Shown: positions 1 through 14,600 of the stretch, piece by piece
Position numbering within the stretch: the first letter of the stretch is position 1
Layout of the letters: each line of letters begins with the position of its first letter
Assembly: GCF_028769735.1 (NCBI RefSeq)
Contig: NC_088177.1
Location: 26,320,099 to 26,384,098 of the forward strand
Length of the DNA stretch: 64,000 nucleotides
Origin: Zonotrichia leucophrys gambelii
Taxonomy: Eukaryota; Chordata; Aves; Passeriformes; Passerellidae
Direction: 5' to 3'
Position numbers and translations under genes: made by a program
The notes under the pieces: model-generated
What the model was told of the DNA's origin: nothing
Databases searched by the model: none
Seen by the model: only the letters and a program-made list of their open reading frames with translations

Positions 1-90
1 CAGGGTCCCTTTACTTGAATGATGAGGTGCCATGGTAAAGTGAGAGGAGAAAATTTTAGATGAAGTAAAAAGCATTGGTTTGTGCTGGCC

Positions 91-175
<85 letters not shown>

Positions 176-2300
176 GTTCAGCAGTAGCATATCTGGGCAT
201 ATCAGTTTATATGTCTCTAAATGAAAATTCTGTCTTGTGAGTGCAAAGAATAATGGCTGGGAAGGGTGTGACCCACCATCTCAGCTCACTGTCAACAGCA
301 GTGCCACCATTCCTGTTGGAGACTCCTTCTAGCCTGTCACCTGTGGCAAATACAGATGAGTAGAAATGGTGATGGTGAATGGGGCAGGAGCACTTCTGGC
401 TGCCAGCTGTGAGGGACTGAAACAGGTGGGTGCCTCCCAAAGCTTGCATCCAGGTCACTTCAAGCATACAGTGACAGAATAATACACATAGCTCCCAGCC
501 TGGGGGTGCAGCTCCCAAGCACTGTTTGCCCTCTCTGCGTGTTGCTGGGGTGTGAACTGCTTTAAACAATTCCTCCTCTAATTAAGTACGGTCAGTCTGT
601 GTTGGCTTTGCAGGCACCCATCCGTAGAGAGCAGATCTGCTTGCTCCCCTCCGAGGATCCCTTCGTTCCCTCCCCATCGGCCTTGCTGGGAGATTAAAGC
701 AGCAGCGGCCCCATACACAAACGCAGCTGGTTCCGTTTGGTCAGCCTGAGCCTTGCTGTGAAACCACGACAAGAATTCCAGTAAGTTGGCAACACTGAAA
801 CACAAAGAAAACAACAATAGGAAAAGACCTTCCGTGCAGAAAGGAATGTTTCAGGCACTATTCCCCAACAGTGAAAGGAGAGAGGGTGGGAGGGAGGAGG
901 GAGATTTGAAGAGGGCATGTCTCCCCCTCCCCCGGCAGCTCTGGATCTTGTGATGGAGAGATCTTATCCTCTCTTTGTGATTCAGAGGTGCCAGGAAGCT
1001 AATTGAATATTCTGATCTGCCCCCAGTGTTTCTTGTGGCTTGACCCCGGTGCTGTGTCGTACCACTACACCAAACAGCCCTGAACCTGCATAAATCACAA
1101 CCTTGCAAAAGCCTATGCTCCACATCTTCTCTCCCCACCCCCCCCTCTTTACTATCTTGATAGATAGAAAGCCTTTACGGAAAGGTTTAGAGGGATTAGC
1201 GTCCTACAGGACCTGGAGAGAAATCACAGTCTGCTAATAAGCAGCAACATGTTCCCGAGCAACTTCTGCAGGGACAATAGAGGCACCTCTACCCCTTTAT
1301 TGAACTTGCAATCCATGGCTAAAAGAAGAAGAGTTTAGGTTGGAAATATTGCTTAAGTTCTTTTGCAGCATCAGCAAACAGCCATTGCAGTATAATGAGC
1401 ATGGTGTGATGCTAATGCAGAAGATATGTGGTATTTATAAAGGTGGTGTCATTAAAATTAAGCTGACAGAGCCTCCTGGAACACAGATAGACCCATCTTT
1501 CTCCCATGATATGTATGCACAGTAGTCACTGTTGATGTGTGTGTGTATGTGTGAAAGTACATCTAGGCATAACTAAATTTCCTGCATGAAAGACTATTTT
1601 TGACTAATATAAAAAATTATTTAACTTCACACATTTTATACATGATGCTTCTGATCCTGAAGCAAAGCCTCCAAAATGTTTGTCCTTTTTACCGGGGCTG
1701 CATTCCAGCCTGAAGTTAGTCTTTATCTTTTCCCTGTGATCCTACATACTGCTCTTCCCTTATTAGTGGGTATATGGTTCCTGAAATGGCCGCAGTAAAA
1801 CACAAGGAGATATTTCTTTGTGTGTTGCACACACTGTTGGAGAGTTAGAATGAAAGGAGCATGTCTCTAGGTGATAATCTTGAGAATTCACAGCCAAAGC
1901 ACTTTACCAAACTGATTTTATCTGCTAAGAAAGTGCAAAAGTAAGTTTCATCCCTACAGTTTCCTTTCATAGTATTTGTGTGTGGACTACTAAGTTCTAA
2001 GCTTTACCTCTGCACTGGTGAATATATGTTGGATTTTTTTCAGAGTTATCAAAAATACTTTTTCTTATTTGGAGCATGCCTTTGGGACACTAAAACCAGT
2101 GACATACTTCACTTGCCACCTGCAATTCCCAGAACTACTCCAAACAGATAAGCACATGAAATAGAGCACCAATGGACTCTGATACGAAGTCAGCAAAGTG
2201 CAGGCTCTTGGAAGCATCTCGGCGATCCTGCAAAGTGTGGAAGGAGGGGCAGAGGCAGCCTGTGGCTGCAGGGCCTGGAGCAGTGCCTGATTCCCTCATG
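1..2300. other. 5' flanking region, no gene recognised
   Basis: Apart from the ATT microsatellite at 92-175, I see no recognisable gene or transposon here. Minus-strand open frames of 60-140 codons occur but lack domain, composition or splice support. The segment should contain distal regulatory DNA of LRP2, but I can name no specific enhancer. Confidence 0.5.
92..175. repeat. (ATT)28 trinucleotide microsatellite
   Basis: 84 bp of uninterrupted ATT repeats, 28 copies, ending where TTATTG breaks the unit. It lies about 2.4 kb upstream of the LRP2 start codon. A perfect run of this length is expected to be length-polymorphic. Confidence 0.98.
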
Positions 2301-2320
2301 CTGGTTCCGGGGCCGCAGGG

Positions 2321-2326
2321 TATAAA
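2321..2326 (+). promoter_or_regulatory. Candidate TATA box of LRP2
   Basis: TATAAA preceded by a GC-rich stretch (GGGGCCGCAGGG) and followed by AG, 212 bp upstream of the chosen ATG. A start about 25-30 bp downstream would give a 5' UTR of about 180 nt. No other strong TATA motif was noticed between here and exon 1. Inference only; no transcript evidence is available. Confidence 0.45.
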
Positions 2327-2371
2327 GAGCTTTATGCAATGTCTGGAGGGTGGGAGTTTATAGAAAACGCG

Positions 2372-2410
2372 ATGTCTCAACAGGCGAACACGCCTTTCTT
2401 CTGCAACTAG
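2372..2410 (+). other. Possible upstream ORF in the LRP2 5' leader
   Basis: If transcription starts near 2350, the leader contains ATG at 2372 opening a 12-codon frame (MSQQANTPFFCN) that stops with TAG at 2408-2410, well before the main start. Such uORFs can lower translation of the main frame. This one depends on the inferred start site. Confidence 0.3.
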
Positions 2411-2532
2411 CAGGATAAGAAAAAGACACCAGGCTCCTTGTGCTGCTGCTGTGCAGATCAGCACCCCGGAGTCCAGGAGCCAGCTTCTGAGGAAGCTGGA
2501 GCATCCCAGCCCAGATGGGACCTCACCATCGG

Positions 2533-2608
2533 ATGGATGGAAGAGCAGCAACTGCTTGCAAACTGCTCATATTATTCACTGCATGCATGATGCAGGGCTG
2601 TTGCCAAG
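2533..2608 (+). CDS. LRP2: LRP2 exon 1: start codon and signal peptide
   Basis: Encodes [20 protein letters not shown] followed by QGCCQ, and ends in the first base of a Gly codon at donor G|GTAAGC (phase 1). A short polar N-terminus followed by a hydrophobic core is a typical secretory signal and resembles the mammalian megalin leader in length and pattern. An in-frame ATG at 2515 would add six residues (MGPHHR). I prefer 2533 because it matches the mammalian length, but neither ATG has a purine at -3. A third ATG at 2537 is out of frame. Confidence 0.85.
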
Positions 2609-5600
2609 GTAAGCGCTGTGCTCCAGCCTCTGTGGAGTGGGAATTGCACCGCAAGGAGCATATCCCTACTCCGGGGACTTTTATTAGAAAAAGACCAAAG
2701 TGTCTGAAAGTAGAGGGTTAACGGGCGCTGATTCAAGGAGTTCTTTCTAATAGCTAGGGGAGACAGCTGGCTCCTTCCAGGAGTCATTTGATGGAGTCGG
2801 TTTCTGTTGTGGAAAAGTAAGTAGCGCCTTAAAAGCACTGCAAACACCACCGATTCTTTAGCTTCACTTCATCTTGTTTTTAAGTTATCCTAGGATGCTT
2901 CTTTTGATTGTTTTTCTGGTTTGTACAAACTTTTTTTTTCCTAGTTGTGTGAGACAGCAGCGCACAAATGTGGCTAAATTTTGAGGGACATGTCAGACTT
3001 TGCAACTCCACGGTCTAAACTCATGGTTTTGTGGAAATGCAAGCAGGCAGGTTGTTCTGTGAGTGCTGATTACTGGCTGTGAATAAGGCCAAAAAAGAAA
3101 AAGAAAAAATCACCCCAGACTTTTTGCATTTTTTCCTTGTGATCTTTGTGCTTTCTTTGCTACTGAAATACGGGTGGTTTTGCAGAGCAAAGTTCACCTG
3201 CATTCCAAGGGCTGGTTCGGTGACCACTAAAATTGTACCTAGAGTTGTTTTTGGTGAGGAGTGCACGGGCTGCAGCACTTGCACGTAGACAGGTTGGGCC
3301 GAGGGGAAGGGGGTTTTCTGCATGGACCTGCTTGCGTACGTGTGGTGTATGTGGTCATTTACAGAAGGCTATAAGAAAGAAACAGATGCTTAGTCTGGAG
3401 CACAATAAGCTCCCCTCAGTCGGTCTCAGACGCAGATTTGAAGTTGAGAGAGGGAGAACTTTTTCTCTGGGCTTTACTGTTGCTAGGCGACATGGAGGAG
3501 CATGTGACTGGCAGAGCAGGCTGAGTGCCGCTCCTCCGGTGCTAATCTGGCTGCTAGGGATGGAGTAGCCGTGTGCCCAAGCGCTCCCTCCGGCTGTGAC
3601 TGCAGCCCATCTTCCTGCCTTCCCCTTCTTCGCGCTCTTTAATTGCCTTGCATTGAAAATCAAGCCTGTCTTGTAGGAGCAAGAGTGGCTGAAGTGCATT
3701 TCCTCCACCCCGCGTAGTGACCTGCAGCCCTGCTGCTTCTGTGGGTGTCTGTGTATTACGTGTGTGTTCAAATTGTTAATCTGCTTTCTTTGCTCAACTC
3801 TTAGTTTAAGCTCCTTAGACAGAATCAACTAAGTAATTATACAGCAACTGCTGCTAGCAGCTCCCACTTATGAACAGGGAAATAAGAGATAGCTAATGTG
3901 CTGGAGACCTGCAAAAACTCCAGCCAAGGAGGTCACACTGGGCAGAATTAATCCTATGCATTATTATTTTACATTGGATAGAATGGAACCTGCAGTACAG
4001 ATCAAATTTTGTTTTTTTTTGTTCTACAGCTGCTTGATTGTCCAGAACGTACCTGTTAAAAGACATGACAGAACAAGCAGAGAGAGGCTTTGAACTAGTA
4101 TCCCTAAGTAGTAGAAGTAATTTTTTTTTTTACTTTTATGGTGTTCTTTCTCCCATTCTCCCCTCCCCCCGCCTCCACAGTAGAATAACTGTGGAAAACA
4201 AACAGTATAATTTTAGTAATGACTGACTGATAGTAGCAAAATACCTGGATAGCAATTCTGTCTGCACTGTGATTATGATAATGAAATATTTGGTAACCTC
4301 AAGTTACAGTTCCTTGAATGTTGAGATTATGTCAGACTCTTATTTCCAATAGCAAATTTGGAGAACCATGAAAGCAATCCCAAGCCTTTGAAGGAATATG
4401 GTGAAAATCTGTTATCTTGCCTAATCCTCAATATTTCCAAACGCACTTCACTGATGTTTTTTGAGATTTTTGTTGGCAATATCTGAGTGTTCTCAATATA
4501 GGATGGATGTTTCTAGAACATTCCTTTCACCTAAGGACTTGCTCAAATGATATTCTTCCTCAATTTACCTAATTCTGGTTTTACTGAGAGTAACCATAGT
4601 GCTCATAAACAGAATAAAAATGCTGTGTTTTGTAATTGCCAGCAGTACAGGGCTTGTTTCTCCAACCTTTATAGGTCTTGTTGTCTGTGGGGTAATTGTT
4701 GCCAGAAAAGTGTAACTGGAATCTAAAAAGTAGTTAAGTGAAGGTAGTGTCAAGCAGGAGCATCACAGGACTATTGCTCGTGTTTGTTTTGAGAAAGTGC
4801 TTTATACTCAGCCATAAACTAGAGACAATGGATGGATGTTAGTGCACCAAATTTGGTTTGTATCCTGCACCTCTGCAGTGATAAATGATCAGCTTGATAC
4901 ATCCCCGGCAAATATGACTAAAATTTGATATCATTATGAGGTCTCTATTAGGCTGAGGATGAAGGCTATTCTGAGAATGAATTCATATGGTATGATAAGG
5001 TACATCAGAAATCACAACGAACATTTGCATGAAGTGTGGCAGGCCATTAAGAAATAGGTATGGTAAGACCAAGTAGAGAAGAGGTACAGCAGTTCTTTCT
5101 AGAAGTCATGGAGAAACATATTTTCCATAAGGCATTGTAATAGCTCAATCTCCAAATTAATAATTCAATGGTTTTTAGACATTGTCTTCACTCAAAACTA
5201 TTTCATTTGTCTGTAGGATGATGTACAGTGACATTGCTACAGGCGACAGGTCAGTCACTGTTCATACCTCCTTGTACAGCACTGCACACTTTTAAATGAG
5301 AGAAGCCTGTCTGGAAGATCCCACCCCTGCCAAGACCTAGAGTTTAGAGACTTGAGTGACTGGGGACTGAGGATTTGGAAGTAATGAGAAGGGAAAAAGG
5401 GATGCCAAGAAATAGGAATGTACTGATGCGATCCTGACATACAATTTACTGGGTTTTGTGCAATTCATAATGCTGCACTAGGACAATTGTATTGGTTTCT
5501 CTGGGAGATGTACTGACACAAAATGAAGAGCACAAATTGCAGTGCATGTCCATGCACCTGGCTTCTAAACTGGTTTAGTTCGTGAGGCCTGACAATTTGC

Positions 5601-8600
5601 AAGTATCTGTCAGTGAAACACATTATTGTCTTCTCACATTTTAATGACCTTTTCTGTGCACTAACAGGGGTTTTGGGGTTTTTTTCTTTGTTCTTTTTAA
5701 TGAATAGCCCACTTCTAGTACATCTCTTGAATTTTCTTAATAATTCACTCTTTTTCTGTATTCTGTTCAGTAAAGCATATCAGGTATTTGCAAAGTAATC
5801 AGCTGAAGCAAAGAATGGGTCAAATCCCAGAATTTTAGTTAAATATTGAAAGCAGTAATTGGATGACACCTGGTTAGATTTAGGTTCTATGCCAAATGCT
5901 AGAATTACAGTAAATAATTAAGCTACAGGAGTGAAGACAAACAGAGACAGAGAATCCAAGGAGATTTCAAGTAAGATAAATGTGTGATGTGTGCGATGCT
6001 TCTATTTCCCTGTAAGACAAACCAAAACCTTCTTTCATAAATTGAGCTGATTGGAAATTTGAGCAATGAAATCCGACTTTAATCCAGATTTACTTGCCAT
6101 GTGTTTTGCAGGAAATAGCAAAGATTCATTTGGGGTAAAGGTAGACTGCAATTTCATTACAGCCTTTTAATTCTTTTCCTTTTGGGCTTCCTGGGTTGAC
6201 ATGAAATCACTTGTACTGTTTGGAGCCTTTCTCCTCCATGCACTTCTTGCACTTTTAACTTCTCATACTTTAACACTGAACCTTCTAAATATGAATACTC
6301 TTCTTTCTAGTTGAGCAGTAGGAAGACACATTGCAGATGTAGTTTATTTTATCTATGTTATTGAATCGATTCAGTCTTCTACAATAGTTATTTTTAGATC
6401 TGAGTGGTTGCAATAACTTTTCAGATAGACAAATATGTAACTTGAGTCACTGTTCTATCACTTTTTAAAGCAGGAATTGTATCTTCTCTTTTGGAACTCT
6501 ACTTAAAAGACACTGGAACCATATAGTACTTTGGATGTTTCAAAGGAACTTATACTTTCTAGAAGTTGTCATTGTTGAAAAACATTAAAGGTCCCTTCTA
6601 ATTAAGAATCTACAGGTTGACTTCTATTTAAAGAGAAGTGGATGTTTTTATTCCACTTTGACTAGTTAGTGATGATAATAATAATTTGTCAGTTTCTTTT
6701 TAATAGCTTACACTGAATGTGGCAGATAAGAGCTGTTTTTAAAATTACTAAAGTTCTTATTTATATAATTTGATAATAATAATGTTCTCAAAAATACCTT
6801 GAGCTGTTTCTAGATGAAAAAATAACAAGGTTTCTTCTGAGTCAATGCAGTGCAATTCCTTTAATTTCAAAGAAATTGCTGAGTTGTACTGATCTAAGAC
6901 AGAAAATATGATTCAGTGAAGAGTAAACATCTCTTTAAATAGCTCTTCATTGTTTGAGGTACATTTTGAAGTCCATTATGATAGTGTTAATTCTTGTTAA
7001 AAATTTTTTTCTCCCTTGATTCAGTACACTTACAGGACAGTTGAAAAAAAATAAGTTTAATGAGTAAGCATAGAACTGTTAAATCAAATGGATAGCCTTT
7101 AGTGTATTCCTTAAGCTTTGACTGTTGGTTTCAGGGGTTTTAATGTTTTCTTTGTTTTGCAATGCTGAAAGTGGATTAGAGATCAAAGGAGCGCTGTTAG
7201 AAGTTTTGTTTTGGATTAATTAAACAACATATAAAAGTTGACTGAAATGGTTCTGTTTCCATGACCTGTTCTATTTTATAGTTTTAACATTAATAAGTTG
7301 CCTTTGTTTTACAATCAAGAAGCCAGATCTTCAGCAAAAGGGCACAGTTTACAGCAGCAGCGTCTGCCCAATTATTTTCCTGCACAGCCAGGTCATGGTA
7401 CTACATCCTGCTGAGTCAAGTCAGAGAATGGGGAATTGGGACTCCCTTTAATGGGGATTGCTGGGTCATGCTTTTTGGACCAAGAAGGCTGGGGCTTTAG
7501 CTGTGTTCTGTGGCATCTCTTAAAAAAAAAAAAAAAAGGCATAGTCCACAAGATATCCCAGGAACTGATACATTCACTGATGTTTTTAAAATCTAGGTAA
7601 TGGTTTTTATCTTCTGTTAAAAGAAAATTCTTGTCTTTAAACAGGCTGTGTGGAGATACTGACTCTCTGGACAGCAATATAACAGGCATGGTTGGAATCT
7701 TCTTCTAGCAGACATTGTGAAAGACTGATGGAGAGATCGCTGTGAGGAGGGGATTCCAAGTTAAAGTTTGCAGACCTGTAGGCCAGTGCCTGCAGTCCTC
7801 TGAGCAATGAGATTTGTATGTTGTGTGTTCCCACTGAGATACCTGGGAGACAGTGTATGCCTTTGCTGTAGTTTTTTGTGCTTGCTTCTGGATGTAAGGA
7901 CATAGGGTGCAAAACGTGTATGCTTTTGTGTTTCCAGGCATGTTGCAGGTGTAGGGCTTATTCAGCTATACCAGCTAGAGAAGTTCTTCCCTACTATTAA
8001 CCTCTGTGTCTGGAATGCTGCTTAGAGTATTTAGCTGATGTAATTTAAATAATGATTTAAAATATTAATTTATTAATTATTATGTCTTAATAATAATTTA
8101 TAAATTATTTAAAATAAGAATTATTTAATATAGTGTCCCAGCAGCCACTAATGAAGGGAAGTCATAGCAGAATCAAGCATCCTTAAAAAGTCAAAATGGG
8201 TGAGTAAATCTGAGAGTTATAGATTTTGGATGCTTATGGAAATTATTGGTAAAATACTTCCATTGGGATTGACAGGAAAAGTAATGTTTCAGGAGAAGAT
8301 GATATTTCTTGTATTTATCTTATTCTGATGAATTCAAGGACTATCTTTTTAATATGACACACTCATTAATATTACTATTTGTGTAAAATGATTTCTTAAA
8401 TTATTTTTTAAACCGAAAACTAGAAAAAAATATGCTTTACTTAAAAACAAAACAGCCAAAGGATTATTTAATTCTTATTGTTCTTTTTCAGGTTCTTTAA
8501 GATAAAACTGCCTTTTGTGTGAGCACATCAGTCAACATTGTTGTTTCAGTTCAGGTGATCCTGCCAGCAGGTGTGGAATTAGATGATCTTTAAGGTCCCT

Positions 8601-11600
8601 TTGAGCCCAATCCCCTCTATGATTCTGTGACCCATCATTTACTCGGGCCTGCTTTGCCAGATGGAATTTCCTTTTTGGGAACCTTGATAAGGAGTGCCCA
8701 GCCATTAGCTGCTGACTGAAACAGAGTCACTACTGAATAAGGGAGAAATGTGATGTGTCAGTGCATCCAAAGGAATAGATGTGCTTCCCAATGTCATGGG
8801 CAGCAGTAAGCAGCAATAGAATGTCTGTCTAGGCACACTGGATGCTTGTAGCATGTGGTCTGTCTATTCTGTACTGACACGTCAGTTCTGTTTTCTGCCA
8901 ATGATCCCACACGTTTCATTTGCAATGAGTAACTGTTCCAATTCTTGAAATTTGTGCAAAATGACTAGTGTCCTGTGAAGCTTTGGGACACAGTTTAAAT
9001 TGTCTTTTTTTTTTTTTTTATCTAGAGTCATACTGGTATGATGCTAAAGAATTTTGTTGTGGATATGTGTTCTGTGGTGGGAAGAGAGAAATAACTTTAA
9101 TTTTTTGTGCTTACTGTGTTTATTATCTGTAAAGGAAAGTGGTTTATTTTTTGCATGGCAGGTTTCATTTTTCATTTAATAACTGGTAAAATAAAATTAC
9201 AGTAAGGTTTATAATTTGGCAAAATGTTATATGTTGCATAGCCATTTTCATTCTGGCAGTGATGCAGAAACGAAATACAAAAATGAAAGAATTTCACTGT
9301 CATGAGCTGTGCAGGAAGGCTCTTACTGAGGCCAGTTCCTAGTGCTACAATGACTCATCAGCTTTCAGGAGAGCATGACAGAATTGAATGCAGGTCATCA
9401 TCTCAGCATGGGGTCTAATTTTGTGAAAAAACAGCACACGGGTTGGTAAATTTTTTTTTTAATTATACGGGATTTCAAAACGATAAAAGCTTCCTGAGAG
9501 GGTTGTTTTATCATCTGCTACTGCATCTGACTTTCTCACTGATATATACTGTACATGTTCTCTCTAAGTTGTTGAAGCACTTTTTTTCCCCCTCACTTTC
9601 CACACACTGTGTAGTTGTAAATACTTCCTAGTCTTGAGGATTTTCCTCTTTTGGTCATATTTCCCCCCACCTTCTGTTACCCAATTGTTATTCTGCAGCA
9701 GCCTTGGGGCCATTAGCAAGGTTCATTCTTATGAAAATGCTTGGGATGCTTCCTTCTGTGAGTAACTGAGGCTGTCTTTATTTCTACGTGTTTGCATGTT
9801 CTTCTTCCTCTTTATGTCATATGGTCAATTAGAACAGATTTTTGCCTACTTAACGTGCCATTCATGAAAAAGAAGCTACTAAGGTTTAGGAGAGCTGGGA
9901 TGTGTATGCTTCCCTAGAGATCCACAGTCTTGCTTCCCTTCCCAACTAACACAGTTCCAACTGGTTTATGTGGATTAAGACGCCTCATGTAAAGACAACT
10001 GGGTGGGGTTTTCCAGTTGAAGGCAGAACATGTTCTTAACATGTAACGTCTAAAACATTTTTATATTGAGAAGGCTAATCTGTCAGCAGCACTGCAAGTA
10101 CTGGTTCTCTTGAATTTGGCCATAGAGATAATAATTTTACTAAAATATCTAAGGAGTACAAATAGTTTTTGTTAGCGTCCTCTTGTAAAGTACTTTATAT
10201 GCAGTTTAGATTAAAGAAGGTGTCCAAGAAAAAATTAAGGGCTTACCCTCAGTTATCACTGAAGTACAAGAAATTTGTCAATGACTTAAACGAAAGAAGG
10301 AACCTGGTCTGTTCAAGGAGTATCACCTCCTGTCTATGAGAATTAGTCCTTGCTTAAAAGGATTATTTCTTATTCCTGCCTTTTTATAGGACTAAAAAGA
10401 TAGTAAAAGTTTATTTGTTGCTTAAAAAAGTGAGTTGAAACAAGATTATAAAGTAACCTAATTTTTATTATTTTGTTTGTAGTACTGTGTGATAGAAAAT
10501 ATACATAGTATGGATATGTACTTTTTGTCAGCATGTATGATAAATAAACTGTCATGGTTTAAAATTTATAAGGTTGGGTTTTTTACATTTAGGATCAATG
10601 TGAATAATTTGGAAAGACTGAATATCTTAATAGTTTTTAACTTTTCCCAGAACAATTGGTTTGAAAGTGGTAGTGTAGAAACCATTGTTTTGTTCTGAAT
10701 AACAGAGCCTTAAGAAAAAAAATTAGAACTGATTATTTTTTTCCCTAGGAGGTCCATATATGGTGTATTTAAAAAAAAAAAAAAGAGAACTTGTTCTCTT
10801 TATTGGTTCAGGCTTAAAATTGAAAAAAATAAATTGAATGGATTTGTTAAGAACAAATTAATAAACAATTTCCATTTTTATCAGTCTTTTTGCTGCTTTT
10901 TCAATTAATAAAACTGAAAGGTAGAGGAGATGAGGATTATGAATATCTTTAATGTTGCTAGGAAGCATTTACAGTGTCATTCGTTTGAACTTGTTGTCTG
11001 CAGGAGACCTAAACCCTTTTTTCTTTGCAGGAAAGCTTTCCTGCTTAGTTTCAGTAGATTAAAATCCTGAATTTCTTTAATTCTTGGATTTATGTTGGGG
11101 CATTAGCAGAAATTAATCTATAGCCCTTTTATAACTGTATTAACTGAAAACAAATAGTTTAACATTGAGTACAGTGATTTTAAGTATTTTTATCAAAGAT
11201 TTTGCATGTGAGCATTATTAAAATGATATTTGATGCTTTAGTTGTAACAATTGCTTTAGCTGACAAATATCTGTATGTGCAAGAACATGCAGACACAAGG
11301 CACAAAATTAAATGTAGATTTTGCTGGGTTTTATTCCTGCTTGGCAAGTAAAGGCAAACCATAAAAATATGCTAATGCTGCAGCAGACATGGTATTGCTA
11401 AGTCCATGATGAAAGACAATATTTTCACTTTTAGTCGTGCTTTTTGAAAAAAATAAATCAGTAAGTAAAAATTTCAAATGTAGGTACTGGATCTTACCTG
11501 TCAGAGTAGAACTTGTTTATTATAGTTTCTGATACCTGTCATTGTGCTGAACACAAAATGTGGTTTAGTCAAAAATAAGTCCAGCTGGTAGTCGTGAAGA

Positions 11601-14600
11601 ACCAGATCTTCTGCTTCAAGTTCAGTCTTTTTTCATTTCCACCACTGCCCCTTGCCTCCCACCCCCAAACAATCTGACAAGTGCCTTGTTTCTTGTACTG
11701 TCTAATAAACATACCAGCAAAACAGAGTGTGCCTCTCACATATTATATTGTGACTTTTTTTGAGTGTTGACAGGTTAAAAATAAAATATGAATCTGTGTT
11801 GGTGAAGGAAGAACAGGCCCATTTGGCCTCTTGCCATTGGCGCACCCTGGGAGCTCAAGAGCCTCCTGTCTTTCTGTGCAAACTATCCAGGGCATGGCCC
11901 TTGATTGTACAGTGCAAGGCACAAGGAGTTCTTGATCAGCTGCTGTGTCTGTAGATGCTATTTTACTAATAATAATCTTGTTATATGTAATTGGATGATA
12001 ATTCAGTAAAAGAAATCCTGCACTTCCCTTTTAACAATGCATTGCTCTATATCTGGCACTTCAGCTTTTCTGCCTCAGATTGTCCCTTGACTAGTCCTCT
12101 GTCTGCCTATCAGTCTGTCTATAAAGAACTTGCAGTCATGTGAAGTGGGTGCAGATGCACATTTGTACTGTCTTTTCGTTGATATTGCCAGTAAAAATTA
12201 CTTCTTCAATCTGCTTTAGAGATATGTAGGTACAAAATACATTTTGTGTTGCAAGGGCTTGAAAACTGCAGATAAACCTTTTACTACCTTGTGTAATACC
12301 TAGAAGTGTTTGTGTGGTCTGTGTTGTTTTTTTTTTTAAATCTGAATAGTTTGTATTAAATGTAGTGAAGTTTAAAGAGTGTAGAAAGACTGAAGGTTAA
12401 ATGTCATGCTGAGATATATGAAAGTCAGCATAATTTCATCAGACTCTATTTTTCTTATCAAATAATATTTGCTCATTCTCTGATTATAATTGCTAGCAGA
12501 ATACTGTTTTACAGTACCATAGGGTGTTATTTGAAAATAAGCTAAAATTTGAATTTTGCTTCTTTGTACATTAGTGGGGAGGAGCAGAATTTCCACAATT
12601 TCAGCCTTCCCTCCTTGAGCATTCCAAAACCTTAGGCTGTTTGACATGTAATTAAGCTAGGTAAAAATCTAACATCAAAGTCTATGGAAGATGATTATTC
12701 AGGATTCTTTCACCTGCAAGGCCCCTAGAGTGGGCTGCTCTGTTTGGGGGCCAAATGGAAAAGAGAACACCCTTTCTTGGAAGCCAGAAAGGGAGGAAAA
12801 TAGAGCTTGTCACTTATTTTTCTATTTGTAAATTTTGTGTGTAAGAGGTTTGTAATGCACAGTCTGTTTGCATTTACTTGTTGAAAATCTGAAGATGTAT
12901 TACAAGTGTTAACTGCTCAGCTGAAAAAATATTGCCTGGAAGAACATTACTCTTTTAGATGCAAAAATCTGTTGAGAGTGTTGATTCCTGAAGTGTAAAG
13001 TAATTGCAGCAGTGTAAGTTTGATTTCTGAGTGGACAGTTTGAGAGTGGTACAATCTACCCTGGGCTTAATACATTCCTCATTACTTTAAATTCTTCATT
13101 CACACTTAACTGCTAAAGAAGCGTTAGCAGTTCTCAAAGGCATTGTGAGCACAAGGAAGGAAGAGCAAATGAGGGGTTTTGGCCTATTCTATGTAGTCAG
13201 AATGAGCAGTCATGGCCCTTAATATGTGGATGACAAATGTAATTCAGAAGATGTGTAGTTCTAGTTAAAAGTGTGAGGGACTTCAAGGTTAAATAGGCAG
13301 GTAGAAAATCTATGAAAATAATACACAAGACTTGGACTGTTCAGGGAGGTACTGCAAGGAGTCAAAAGTAACACAGAGGGGTGAAGAGTAAGGCTGTTTT
13401 GGTTCTGTTATAAGCCAAATATAGCATTCTGGTTTTAATGTTGGGGCAAAAAAATACAAAAGGATTGAATTGTAGCTTTAATTCTGTAACAAAATATTTC
13501 TACATGAAATGAAGCCCAGTGGATGTTGAGAGTGTGTAGGAGACTGCCTTCCTGTTGGAGACTGTGGCCCTATGGGTTGAAGCATTGCACTGAGAAATGT
13601 GTGACGCTATTAACTTCTCTCTCTTCTGCTGGAATTCCCTGTGACTTCATGTGACATCGAGCAACATTCATTAGCGGTGTCAATGTTGAGTACCATCCCC
13701 GATGGCAGTGGGGTTTGTCTTTGGCAGTGGTTTACCATAGGGTACTTCATTCATATGCAGGCAACAATTGGTGCAGAAAAATAAGGTGAATAGTGGTAGA
13801 AGATGCACTTATTTTTAATAAATTAAAAGTGTTTAGTTAGTAATTAGCTCAATCTTTTTTCTGATAAAGTCACTAGTATGTTGGTCTATTCCAGTGGAAA
13901 ATGACTACCTGACAAAACCTTTCTGCCAGCAGCTTTCCCAGAGCTAGTAACATAAGCCTTCTTGTTTTATCTGGGCAAATTCTGAATCTGAAACATCCAC
14001 TGAGTCTCTTGCAAGAGAATCCCAGACACAGAGAACAGTATAAATTCCAGTGACCAATTTAGCATGAAGAACCGAGATAGTAAGTATAACAAGAAGTTTA
14101 GAAACAGTGCTTTGATCTACATTTTTCCAGTAATGCTTCTGATCTTTGCTTTGCAATTTTAGTATCAGACTGGTTTATATTAAAGCCAATATCATATATT
14201 TGTTATTTCTTTGGTGTTTTCCTTAATGTTGAGCATTTGAAACCAATTTTTCCTTTCAAAATTATTTTTGTTAATGCCAAGAGATTCTTTTTTATGTATA
14301 TATGTTCTGATGTGATTCCTAAGATCTGCCATGCATTTTTAGCCCATATTTTAGTAGTTTATAAATTGTGACTTTAATTATAGTCAGAAGACTGAAACTG
14401 AATTATAGTAGTAGTAGAGCAACACCTAAAATTCAGTAATTTCTGGAACTTGAACTTTCAAAAGTCACCCAAATTCTGTTCTATTAGCAAATTCTAAACA
14501 TGAAAACAAAGACTGATTACTTTATTGCTCATTTTTAAACTCAGTGGTTATTTCCTTCCTATCAGCATTTGTCAGAGTAAATCTGAATTTCTATGGAAAT

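Noticed and set aside
2135..2551. 138-codon minus-strand frame opposite the promoter and exon 1
   Set aside because: No recognisable domain or start context. It overlaps the LRP2 leader on the other strand.
3355..3828. 157-codon minus-strand frame in intron 1
   Set aside because: Longest of the intronic frames, but of low-complexity-like composition with no domain, signal or splice support. Judged to be a chance open frame.
7520..7536. Poly-A run as the tail of a processed retrocopy
   Set aside because: No coding similarity or duplication flanks were seen upstream of the run.
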